From Eximiradius proteiniborus (lineage in GTDB: Bacteria > Bacteroidota > Ignavibacteria > Kapaibacteriales > UBA2268): a stretch of 40,867 nt of DNA. Shown here in pieces: positions 6,916 through 15,469 of the stretch (position 1 is its first letter; each line of letters starts with the position of its first letter). Below the pieces are notes generated by a model that did not search any database, had not been told where the DNA came from, and worked only from the letters and a program-made list of their open reading frames with translations. The stretch is from NCBI GenBank assembly GCA_937936035.1, contig CALGXJ010000085.1, positions 1-40,867 of the forward strand, given 5' to 3'. A program made the position numbers and the translations under genes.

Positions 6916-8903
6916 TATATTTTCTCAGAAACATCAATTAAATCTTCAATAATACCATCAAGTTTTGATAAATCGCTTCTAGCGTTTTCAGTATTTTTGA
7001 GAATAGTGCGAAAATCATCTACCACAGAATCGAACTTATTGGAAATATAAGCAAGACGCTCGTTGAATTTGGAGTATTCAAGCAACATTTTGGCTAAATC
7101 AGATTGGGTTGGGGTATTTTCCAGAACAATTTCAATAGTTTCAAGGTCGTTGCTACAAGCATAAATTGCGTTGCGTGCTTCGGTAGCAAGATAATAGATC
7201 TGATCCAGCGAATTAAGAAGATTTTCGGAAATTTTCTTAATTTCGTTCGATAATAATTCCATTTTGTTTGAACTTACTTTTTCAGCAAAAATTGAAGAAT
7301 TAACAGCAACAAGGTAAGTATGGTCTGATATTTTCTTTAGATTGTTTAATTCTGTGAATAATTTATCAAGTTTGTCGGAAAGAAGTTTGGCTTTGCTCTG
7401 AATAGTAATTGCTTTTTGTTTGACTTTTTCTCTTGCCGAATTATTGTCGAATTTAGAAGCAATATCGGCTGGGGTCTCCCATCGGGCAAGTTCGTTGGCG
7501 GTGGTAGCAAGTTGAGTGATTTTAACAGTCAGGCTGGTAATGTATTCTATCGAGGTATCGAAGGCAAGCGAGGCATTTGTCTTCAGTTGTCCAATTTTAT
7601 CGGCAACGTCAAGCAGGCGATTAATTTTAATTTCAATAAAATCCTGCAAATCAGATTTATCTTGTTGCAAATCGTAAATAGTTTTATTAATTCTATTTAG
7701 CGACTTAATAAGCTCATCGTTTGTGATTTGACCTTTGAATGATTTCTCGATAATCTCGTTTTCAAATTCACGGCTTTTGCCTGTGGCAACGTAGTCAAGG
7801 AATTTGATTAGTTCCCGCTCTTTTTCTTTCAATTTGAGAGCAAAATTGTCCGATGCTCTCACAGAATAAAAAACAAGCAACGCAATCACAAGAATTGCAA
7901 CAGCGAGAACCATTTTCAGACCATTTGCCCGTAATCCGGACGGCATAATTTTGGGCTGCTGCGGGAACTCTGACAAAATCAGCAAGTTCAATTTGCCTGA
8001 ATATACGGCTGAACGTCCCCAGTCATAGCTGCAAGTCTGAAAATCAATGTTACTAAGTTGCAAGCTATCAGCCCAGGCTAATGTGCTTTTGCGAGGCGAA
8101 TCCCCAAACGAAAGAAGAACATTTTTTGTGAATGCATCATAATAAGTGATATTGTAATTTATCTTGGAAATGTTGAAATCGATAAAGCCTGAAAGTTTGT
8201 TGAGAATGCCCATCATACCAAGAATTTTGCCTTGACGGTTGATTATCCGGCGGAATGTAACGGAATAAATATTATCGTTAATATTTTGCAAGATAGTGAA
8301 GCTCTGACCTTTGAATATTTTTTCGATAAGTAGAGCAGCTGAACGATTTTTTTTCGGACTAATCAAATTCAGATTGAAATTATCAGGGAGATTGTAGAAA
8401 GTGTGGTTTACAAGGAACATATCGCCGTCTTCGCTTATTCGTTGAAAGATAAGAAAATCTTTACCGGAAACAGATTTCAATGATTGGAGGAAAGGATGTA
8501 TTCTGTTTTTTTCGTTTCTGCTAAGATTAATATTGCCAAAGTACATAGATGGAATACTTTCGTAATACATTTTATCAAATGGAATATCTGGAACAAGTCG
8601 CCATCCGGCGCCTAATTTTAAATTTTCGTCTATTGCATAAGCAGTTTTTTCGAAATTGACAGAAACATTTTGTTCTATATATTTGCAAAGCAATTCAGCT
8701 GTTTTGTCGATTTGTTTCGATACTGCTGTCTGCTCAGAACTTTGATTGTCCGGTAAATTGCTCGAAAGGGCATAAATCCCGATTGCAACAATAATCCCGA
8801 AAAGAAATACGCCCAAAAAATTTGCTTTAAAAAGCGTTCGCAGAAAGTATTTTTTTTCGTCGAAATTCAATTTAATTTCGCTCCCTATATTATCAACAAA
8901 CAA
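6915..8903 (-). CDS. Membrane receptor with diverged MCP-type signalling domain
   Basis: The 662-residue protein has a transmembrane helix at about 27-47, an extracytoplasmic sensor of about 280 residues (48-325, dCache/PAS-like in its alternating strands, not assigned), a second transmembrane helix at about 327-348, then a long helical cytoplasmic part. No clear HAMP domain is seen. Residues about 521-560 align by pattern with the MCP hairpin tip: ISDHTYLVAVNSSIFAEKVS then MELLSNEIKKISENL correspond to the usual I-A-TNLLALNA-IEAARAGE and FAVVA-E-R-LA-S. The tip residues that contact CheA/CheW are largely replaced. Only the downstream CheW-like and CheA-like neighbours make the receptor reading convincing. 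The start is TTG at 8903; no ATG exists in frame between the upstream stop and the first helix. Confidence 0.65.
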   Translation of the reverse strand: MFVDNIGSEIKLNFDEKKYFLRTLFKANFLGVFLFGIIVAIGIYALSSNLPDNQSSEQTAVSKQIDKTAELLCKYIEQNVSVNFEKTAYAIDENLKLGAGWRLVPDIPFDKMYYESIPSMYFGNINLSRNEKNRIHPFLQSLKSVSGKDFLIFQRISEDGDMFLVNHTFYNLPDNFNLNLISPKKNRSAALLIEKIFKGQSFTILQNINDNIYSVTFRRIINRQGKILGMMGILNKLSGFIDFNISKINYNITYYDAFTKNVLLSFGDSPRKSTLAWADSLQLSNIDFQTCSYDWGRSAVYSGKLNLLILSEFPQQPKIMPSGLRANGLKMVLAVAILVIALLVFYSVRASDNFALKLKEKERELIKFLDYVATGKSREFENEIIEKSFKGQITNDELIKSLNRINKTIYDLQQDKSDLQDFIEIKINRLLDVADKIGQLKTNASLAFDTSIEYITSLTVKITQLATTANELARWETPADIASKFDNNSAREKVKQKAITIQSKAKLLSDKLDKLFTELNNLKKISDHTYLVAVNSSIFAEKVSSNKMELLSNEIKKISENLLNSLDQIYYLATEARNAIYACSNDLETIEIVLENTPTQSDLAKMLLEYSKFNERLAYISNKFDSVVDDFRTILKNTENARSDLSKLDGIIEDLIDVSEKI

Positions 8904-9060
8904 TTTATCAAATATCTTGCCAAAAAATTCGATTAAACAAATCGTTATTTATCAACAACTTACAAGACGATATTTTTTTGTGTTGTTTAGAAACAATTAA
9001 ATGTAATTTATAATGATTTATTTATAATTTTGTAAAAGAGGAATATCAAAATGGTGTTCG
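8904..9060. promoter_or_regulatory. Divergent intergenic region with possible promoter and SD for the activase gene
   Basis: This 157-nt gap separates the leftward chemosensory operon from the rightward activase gene. On the plus strand TAATTTTG (9025-9032) fits the -7 element TAnnTTTG, but no TTTG lies about 19-20 nt upstream. GAGGA at 9038-9042 is a possible ribosome binding site, 18 nt before the ATG at 9061 and 8 nt before an out-of-frame ATG at 9051. I found no matching -7 element for the minus strand. Confidence 0.3.
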
Positions 9061-12000
9061 ATGCAATTAGCAGCAGGAATTTGCATAGGTGCTTCAAGCG
9101 TTAAATTAGCAATTATCAGCCGAACAAGTTCGGATGGTTTTGCTCTTCAAAGTTGGGAAGTACAACCGCACAATGGAACTCCACAGGAAATAATCAAAGA
9201 CTTTTACCAAAAGTATAATCTAAACAAAATTCCGGCTGCCTTCACTGGCAGAAAGTTCAGGTCAATTATCAAAGCAAAAAATATTTCAGAACCCGAAGCA
9301 ACAGAATTAGCTTATAGCAAAGTATATGGTGCAGGCAGATTCGATGCAATTGCGTCGCTTGGCAGCGAAACTTTCCTTGTTTACACTCTCGACCGTTACG
9401 GTAAAATATCGGGTGTCATTACAAAAAACCAGTGTGCTTCCGGTACTGGTGAATTTTTCCTGCAACAAATAAAGCGAATGAACCTTTCGCTCGACGAGAT
9501 TAATGAAATTACTGAAGAGGCCAAACCTTTCAGAGTATCTGGACGTTGTTCGGTCTTCTGCAAGTCTGATTGCACTCACGCACTAAACAAAGGTGTGCCA
9601 AAGGCGGAGGTTGCCGCAGGCCTTTCGCAAATGATAGCAGAAAAAGCTCAGGAATTGTTCGAAAAGCAAAAAATAGAACGAGTGTTGCTGCTGGGTGGAG
9701 TTACACGCAATAGTGCTGTAATGAAATTTTTGCAGGCTAAATATCCAAACGCAGAAGTATCAGAGTATTCAGATGTTTTCGAAGCTTTGGGTGCTGCCCT
9801 ATATGCTTCCGAAAACGAACTCGAACCAATTGCTGATTGCGAGCAAATTTTCAAGCACAAAGAAAGCTCGTTTGCGTTTCTGGCACCACTCCAAAAGTAT
9901 GCAGATAAAGTTCTATTCGAGCAAATTGCTGTTCGCAAAGCAATGGATGGAGAGCGTTGTATCATAGGGCTGGATGTAGGTTCTACCACCACAAAAGCTG
10001 TTGCAATAAGTGCCGAAAATAAGCAAGTTCTTGCAAAATCTTATCTTTATACATACGGCAATCCAATTGAAGCTGCCAAAAATTGCTACCGCGAGCTTCG
10101 GCAACAGCTGCCTGATAAAATTGAAATTATCGGAATTGGGACAACCGGCTCTGGACGTCATATTGCCGCTTTGCACGCAGAAACCGAATCTGTAATTAAC
10201 GAGATAACTGCACACTCCACAGCTGCCGTTCATTTCGACAAAGATGTGGACACAATTTTCGAAATTGGCGGTCAAGATGCAAAATACACCTACATTGTAA
10301 ATCGTGTTCCTGCAGACTATGCTATGAACGAAGCATGTTCGGCAGGCACCGGGTCGTTTCTGGAAGAAGCTGCAAACGAGAGTTTAAAAGTAGCTCTGCA
10401 CGAGATAGAGCAGCTTGCAATGAAAGCAGACAACCCACCAAATTTTAGCGACCAATGCGCCGCTTTCATCGGTTCAGACATCAAAACTGCTCAGCAAGAG
10501 GGAATTTCACGCGAAAATATTGTAGCAGGGCTTGTTTATTCCGTTTGTATGAATTACGCAAATCGTGTGAAAGGAAATCGTCCAGTTGGAAACAAGATTT
10601 TTATGCAAGGTGGTGTTTGCTATAATCGCGCCGTGCCAATTGCTATGGCAGCTATCACAGGCAAAGAAATTATTGTACCACCAGAACCAGGTCTGATGGG
10701 AGCTTACGGAGTTGCTCTCGACGTCCTGAATAAAATAAATCTTGGCATCTGCACAGAAAAAAAATTCGACCTCGACGTTCTAATCAATCGTGAAGTAATA
10801 TACAAAAAGCCATTCATTTGCCGCGGCGGAAAAGAAAAATGCGATCTTAAATGCTCAATAAACATGATACAAATCGAGGATCGCACCTATCCATTTGGCG
10901 GTGCTTGCGATAAATATTACTCAATCAACCTTAAACGCGATACAAACATTAGCAGATACGATTATGTTTCTTTGCGAAATCATTTGTTTTTCGAAAAGTA
11001 TGCGCCAGCGAGCGATTTGCCATCGGATGCAAAAACAATTGGAATTAACAATTCGTTTTTGACGCATTCGCTTTATCCTCTGTTTTACAACTTTTTCACT
11101 CAGTTAGGCTTTCGGGTTGTAATTCCTGAAAATCCCGATAAAAAAGGGTTCGAGCGGGAAATTTCATCCTTCTGCTTTCCTGCACAGCTTTCGCTTGGTT
11201 TGATGGAAGAACTGTTAAATCTCAAGCCCGACTATGTTTTCCTTCCAGCTGTTTTCGAAATAAATGCAGGAGACCGAAAGCCGCAGAGACTTGATTTCAA
11301 CTGTACCTGCGTATTTGTAAGTGGCGAGGCGTTTTATTTGCGGCAGGCTTTCAAAGATAGATTGCAAAATATTCCACTTCTGACTGAAAACTTCAATTTT
11401 GCTAACGGATTTGAAAGAGAATTCGATAAATTTTTCAATATTGCTGTAAAAATTGGGATTCCGGGCAAGGAAAAAGTTCGTTCAGCTCTCGAATACGCAA
11501 TAGAAATGCAGCAGCGATGTCAGCAGGAAGCGTTTGAATTCGGGCGCAAAGCTCTAAAAGAAATAGATCAATCACCTGACAAATTCGGAGTTGTGCTTGT
11601 TGGCCGCCATTACAATGCATTGCCGGATTTTGCAAATAAAGGAATACCGCAGAAATATGCATCACGCGGGATTTACGTACTGCCGTTCGATTTGTTTGAC
11701 TGCTCCGAAGAAACAATCGACGACAATATGTTCTGGGAAGCAGGCAAAAGAATCTTGCGAGTTGGCAAATTCATCAAAAAACATAAACAACTATTTGCAA
11801 CTTATATCACTAATTTTTCTTGTGGTCCCGATTCGATGATTATAAGTTCGTTTCGGAACATAATGAAGGACAAGCCATCGCTAACACTCGAATTAGACAG
11901 CCATTCAGCCGACGCCGGTATCAACACGCGTATAGATGCTTCCATTGATATTATCAACAACTATTTGAGAATAAATAAAAGTTTACAGCCCAGGCAAGTC

Positions 12001-13407
12001 AATTTAGCACGAATTGAATTTGCCGAACCAGTGGCACGTTTTGTCAGGTCTTCGGGTGAAATTGTGCCGCTGAACGATCCAAGCGTGGAAATACTCATAC
12101 CGTCGATGGGCGAGCTTTCGGCAAAATTCTTTGCTGCTGCTCTGCGATCGTTAGGTTTCCGTGCAAAAGCATTGGAAGTGCCAACACCTGAAGTATTGAA
12201 ACTTGGCAGGGCAAATTGCACAGGCAAAGAGTGTTTGCCGCTAATCATAATGGTTGGTTTGCTAATAGACTATATCGAAAACCACTGGGACCATCGCACA
12301 AATCTTGCCTATTTCACTGTGCAAGGAGCAGGCAACTGCCGGCTTGGGCAATATCCGGTGTTCATACGTCAGTTGCTTGAACGGCGCGGCATCGAGAATG
12401 TAGCTCAGATGGTGTTGATGAACGAAGATGGTTTTGCCGGACTTGGCGAAAATTTTGCACTACGGGGAATTCAGGCAATTTTGGCGGCTGATGTTATCGA
12501 GGACATTAGAAATGCAATTCTGGCTAATGCAGAAAACCCCGACAGAGGAATTGAAATTTTTGAGAACGAGTTCGATAATCTAATTCATCATTTTGAACAG
12601 AACCCAGAGCAGATTTACAGTCATCTGGAAAATTTCGCTTATGCCTTGAAGAGCAAAATTCCAGCAAGAATACCTATTGAAAAATCCAGTTATATTGCGT
12701 TTGTCGGGGAAATATACGTCAGACGCGACCATTTTGCTCACAAGTGGTTGAACGAGTATTTCGCGAAACGTGGATTTGTTTTGCTTCCTGCCCATATTTC
12801 CGAATGGATATTTTACGTTGATTATCTGCTGCAAATAGATTTGCTCGAAAGCGAGAAATCGCTCCGCAAGAAGTTTGAGCGTCAAATACGTAATTTCTTT
12901 ATGCGCGACGCGGAAAGAAAAATCAAGAAAGCCCTCGAAAAAAGCGGCTACTATAAGTTTCATCGCACCGAAATCGAACCGATTTTGAAGCACAGCCGGC
13001 ATCTGCTGCCATACGAATTCAAAGGTGAACCCGGTTTAACTCTCGGCATTGCTCTCAAAGACGGACTGGGGAAATACTGTGGTATCATTAATTTCGGACC
13101 ATTCACCTGTATGCCCACCCGGTTTACTGAAGCAGTAGGATTACCTGAAATGAACATCAAAGGAAAATTGCGGGCAAAAACAGAATGCAATCAGGATGTT
13201 TCATTTACAGATACCTTTGATGGAATTGAGAATATACCATTTTTGACAATAGAAACAGACGGAAATGTGTATTCGCAAATAATCGAGGCACGGCTCGAAA
13301 CATTTGCACTTGCCGCAGAGAGAGTTGCCCAGGCACGCGAGCGTCGCACAAACGGAGTCCAGAATTTAAGTTTCCGGCAACGAGTTAGCAAATTTTTCGG
13401 TGATTAG
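9061..13407 (+). CDS. Acyl-CoA dehydratase activase-type protein (BadF/BadG/HgdC + DUF2229-like), 1448 aa
   Basis: This large fusion protein belongs to the 2-hydroxyacyl-CoA dehydratase activator group, which uses ATP hydrolysis and a [4Fe-4S] cluster to push electrons into a partner enzyme. It has two ASKHA ATPase modules. The first (1-250) carries GICIGAS at 6-12 and NQCASGTG with C125. The second (about 300-560) carries IIGLDVGSTTTK at 301-312, EACSAGTGSF with C426, and DQCAAFIGSD with C466. A Cys-rich linker follows (C587, C594, C598), then a DUF2229-like region (about 640-870) and a dehydratase D-component-like region. The latter has more cysteines (C921 in SCGPD, C1053 and C1058 in GRANCTGKEC, C1093 in GAGNC). 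Such long activase-like proteins are known in anaerobes, but their substrate is unclear. No dehydratase subunit gene is adjacent. It overlaps the convergent heptosyltransferase gene by 42 nt. Confidence 0.85.
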   Translation: MQLAAGICIGASSVKLAIISRTSSDGFALQSWEVQPHNGTPQEIIKDFYQKYNLNKIPAAFTGRKFRSIIKAKNISEPEATELAYSKVYGAGRFDAIASLGSETFLVYTLDRYGKISGVITKNQCASGTGEFFLQQIKRMNLSLDEINEITEEAKPFRVSGRCSVFCKSDCTHALNKGVPKAEVAAGLSQMIAEKAQELFEKQKIERVLLLGGVTRNSAVMKFLQAKYPNAEVSEYSDVFEALGAALYASENELEPIADCEQIFKHKESSFAFLAPLQKYADKVLFEQIAVRKAMDGERCIIGLDVGSTTTKAVAISAENKQVLAKSYLYTYGNPIEAAKNCYRELRQQLPDKIEIIGIGTTGSGRHIAALHAETESVINEITAHSTAAVHFDKDVDTIFEIGGQDAKYTYIVNRVPADYAMNEACSAGTGSFLEEAANESLKVALHEIEQLAMKADNPPNFSDQCAAFIGSDIKTAQQEGISRENIVAGLVYSVCMNYANRVKGNRPVGNKIFMQGGVCYNRAVPIAMAAITGKEIIVPPEPGLMGAYGVALDVLNKINLGICTEKKFDLDVLINREVIYKKPFICRGGKEKCDLKCSINMIQIEDRTYPFGGACDKYYSINLKRDTNISRYDYVSLRNHLFFEKYAPASDLPSDAKTIGINNSFLTHSLYPLFYNFFTQLGFRVVIPENPDKKGFEREISSFCFPAQLSLGLMEELLNLKPDYVFLPAVFEINAGDRKPQRLDFNCTCVFVSGEAFYLRQAFKDRLQNIPLLTENFNFANGFEREFDKFFNIAVKIGIPGKEKVRSALEYAIEMQQRCQQEAFEFGRKALKEIDQSPDKFGVVLVGRHYNALPDFANKGIPQKYASRGIYVLPFDLFDCSEETIDDNMFWEAGKRILRVGKFIKKHKQLFATYITNFSCGPDSMIISSFRNIMKDKPSLTLELDSHSADAGINTRIDASIDIINNYLRINKSLQPRQVNLARIEFAEPVARFVRSSGEIVPLNDPSVEILIPSMGELSAKFFAAALRSLGFRAKALEVPTPEVLKLGRANCTGKECLPLIIMVGLLIDYIENHWDHRTNLAYFTVQGAGNCRLGQYPVFIRQLLERRGIENVAQMVLMNEDGFAGLGENFALRGIQAILAADVIEDIRNAILANAENPDRGIEIFENEFDNLIHHFEQNPEQIYSHLENFAYALKSKIPARIPIEKSSYIAFVGEIYVRRDHFAHKWLNEYFAKRGFVLLPAHISEWIFYVDYLLQIDLLESEKSLRKKFERQIRNFFMRDAERKIKKALEKSGYYKFHRTEIEPILKHSRHLLPYEFKGEPGLTLGIALKDGLGKYCGIINFGPFTCMPTRFTEAVGLPEMNIKGKLRAKTECNQDVSFTDTFDGIENIPFLTIETDGNVYSQIIEARLETFALAAERVAQARERRTNGVQNLSFRQRVSKFFGD

Positions 13408-14391
13408 TTGATGCACATATTCCGGCTTAATTAATTTCATACAGTTGTGATGCCCAAGCGGACAGCGTCGGCTGCCGTGCTTGCTGCAAGGGCGACATTC
13501 AAGATGTACTTCGAGAATTTTGTCGTTCTGACGATAAGGAAAGCAACCAAACTGCCGTACAGTTGGACCAAAGAAGGCGAAAACGTCTGTTCCAACAGCA
13601 TTAGCAATATGAAGCGGGCTACTATCGTTGCAAATAAGCAAATCCATTTCGGCAACCAGTGCCGCTGATTCAAGTAAATTTAACTTGCCTGCAAAATTAT
13701 AAGCGTTTTGATTTTGTGATTGTAAAATAATTTTTTCGCATAGCTCGGTTTCTTGCTTGCTCCCTATGAAAAAAACATCAAAATTATCGGGAAAAAGCAA
13801 TTTTGTTAGCTCCGCATAATATCCTGATGGCCATTTTTTAGTTTCCCACACAGAGCCTGGTGCAATTGCGATTTTTCTATTGTTATTATTACTATACTTT
13901 TGAATAATTTCTCTTGCTTTTAATACTTCCGATTCGGAAAGGAAAATTTCTGTACTATCAGAAAAGTTATTTTTGCTAAGCGGACCGAGCAGTTTTAATA
14001 CACGCAAACGGTTGTGCAATCCTTTTGGTAGTAACATTTTATCTGTTGCAAATGGCAGGCGTCTGTAACCAATGCGGCGAGCAATACCGGAAAGCAGAAG
14101 AATAAAGGCACTTGTATATGAACTCTGCACAGAAATTCCGATGTCATATTTTTCTTTGCGTAATTGATGAATGATACGAAAGAAGGAATAAATTTTTCTG
14201 GTTAATCCGTTTTTTTTGTCGAAAGTGCGGATATTATCTATATAAGGATTGTATTTAAGAATTATCGAGGATTGAGGAATTACAAGCGTATCGATTTGAG
14301 CTTTTGGGAATATTTCACGCAAAGCGCGAAAAATCGGTGTCGTCATTATTAGATCGCCGATGAAAGCTGTTTGAATAACCAGAATTTTCAT
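13366..14391 (-). CDS. Glycosyltransferase family 9 (heptosyltransferase-like)
   Basis: This 341-residue protein of family GT9 transfers ADP-heptose-type sugars to the LPS inner core at the cytoplasmic face. The N-terminus MKILVIQTAFIGDLIMTTPI is the typical GT9 opening. The nucleotide-sugar half shows IAIAPGSVWETKKWP and then CNDSSPLHIANAVGTDVFAFFGPT, matching the D-SG--H-A-A-G----LFG-T signature. A Cys-rich tail (CRPCSKHGSRRCPLGHHNC) is common in the WaaF-like branch. I chose ATG 14391 because family members begin MKIL; ATG 14400 in the same frame overlaps the upstream gene by 8 nt and is also possible. It is the last gene of the four-glycosyltransferase operon, and its 3' end runs 42 nt into the activase gene. 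Confidence 0.88.
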   Translation of the reverse strand: MKILVIQTAFIGDLIMTTPIFRALREIFPKAQIDTLVIPQSSIILKYNPYIDNIRTFDKKNGLTRKIYSFFRIIHQLRKEKYDIGISVQSSYTSAFILLLSGIARRIGYRRLPFATDKMLLPKGLHNRLRVLKLLGPLSKNNFSDSTEIFLSESEVLKAREIIQKYSNNNNRKIAIAPGSVWETKKWPSGYYAELTKLLFPDNFDVFFIGSKQETELCEKIILQSQNQNAYNFAGKLNLLESAALVAEMDLLICNDSSPLHIANAVGTDVFAFFGPTVRQFGCFPYRQNDKILEVHLECRPCSKHGSRRCPLGHHNCMKLIKPEYVHQLITEKFANSLPET

Positions 14392-14392
14392 A

Positions 14393-15469
14393 TTACTCAT
14401 TTAAAATTTCGTAATAAAGATTAATATTCGCTTCGACAGTCTTATTAATGTCGAAATCTTTTACAAGATCAAGCGAATAAGCACCAAATTGGTAACGTAG
14501 GTCGGCACTTTCTGCGAGCAAGCGGAAACGCTCGGCAAGTTCATTAGGATTGTTGGGGTGCACAAGAAAGCCATTTTTACCATCACGCACAGCTTCTGGA
14601 ATACCACCAACAGCAGTTGCAACAACCGGCAAACCCACAGACATTGCATCGAGCAGAGAAGTGCCGAGACCTTCTTTTTTCGAAACGAGAGTAAAAATAT
14701 CGAAAGCTTTTAGATAATCGCCAATGTTTGTTTGATACCCTTCGAAATGAAAATTATTCAGGGAACGTTTTGCTGCAAGATTTTTCGTTTGTTCAAAAAG
14801 TTCGCCATTGCCAACGGCAACAAATGCAACAGGTTCATTTTTAAGCAAAGTAGCTGCTTCGAGCAAAAGTGGATAATTTTTGTGTCGGGCAAAAGCAGCA
14901 ACAGTGCCAATTATTATTTTGTCCGGAAACTTTTTGCGAATAGCCGAACCGTCTGAATTAGAAAATTTACTTAAATTAATACCGCTTCGGATAGTAACAA
15001 GGCGATTTTCCGGGAAGCCGCAACCAAGAAGGACATTGCGAATAGCATCGGAAATACATATTATTTTAGCAACCCGCTTATTGAGATATTTCCAGCGGTT
15101 GAAAACAGTTTGTTTCACGGGAAAATCCACACGACGAGAAGCGACAATTTTCACATCTGAATTGAAAAAAGTTGAAAGAACAGCGATGCTCAGACTATGC
15201 GAGCAGTGGCAGTGCAGAATATTGTAATCATTCTCCTTTGCAATTCGAGCTATTTTACGAGCTGAAAATGCATCAAATTCGCTACGCAGTGGAAGTTCGT
15301 AGAGCGGATATCCTAAATTATTCAATTTTTCTGAAAAAGCAGAAGCAGACGCAACGCATATATTCGTTGAAAAGCCTTTTTTTAGCATTGCTTCGTAGAG
15401 GTAAAGGGCTTGCTGCTGACCGCCGCGCCAGGTGCGTCCGGTGTCGATATGTAGCACTTGAGGTGTCAT
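14393..15469 (-). CDS. Glycosyltransferase family 4
   Basis: This is a 358-residue GT-B fold glycosyltransferase. The N-terminal half shows the acceptor-side loop RTWRGGQQQALYLYEAMLKKG, and a central HCHCSH segment follows. The C-terminal half has IIGTVAAFARHKNYPLLLEA, then LVSKKEGLGTSLLDAMSVGLPVVATAVGGIPE, with the E-x7-E motif of retaining GT4 enzymes (E of KKEG and the later PE). It transfers a sugar from a nucleotide donor to a lipid-linked or LPS-core acceptor; which sugar cannot be told. The ATG overlaps the stop of the preceding GT2 gene (ATGA type), and its stop is adjacent to the GT9 start, so the four genes form one transcription unit. Confidence 0.87.
   Translation of the reverse strand: MTPQVLHIDTGRTWRGGQQQALYLYEAMLKKGFSTNICVASASAFSEKLNNLGYPLYELPLRSEFDAFSARKIARIAKENDYNILHCHCSHSLSIAVLSTFFNSDVKIVASRRVDFPVKQTVFNRWKYLNKRVAKIICISDAIRNVLLGCGFPENRLVTIRSGINLSKFSNSDGSAIRKKFPDKIIIGTVAAFARHKNYPLLLEAATLLKNEPVAFVAVGNGELFEQTKNLAAKRSLNNFHFEGYQTNIGDYLKAFDIFTLVSKKEGLGTSLLDAMSVGLPVVATAVGGIPEAVRDGKNGFLVHPNNPNELAERFRLLAESADLRYQFGAYSLDLVKDFDINKTVEANINLYYEILNE

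Noticed and set aside
4305-8903. Chemosensory operon as decaying pseudogenes
   Set aside because: Three long frames are intact with overlapping start/stop signals and no internal stops, and substitutions hit specific catalytic sites; this looks like functional divergence, not decay.
9051-9104. Frameshift at the 5' end of the activase gene
   Set aside because: The frame starting at 9061 begins directly with the expected ATPase phosphate-binding motif, so no missing N-terminal part needs to be explained.
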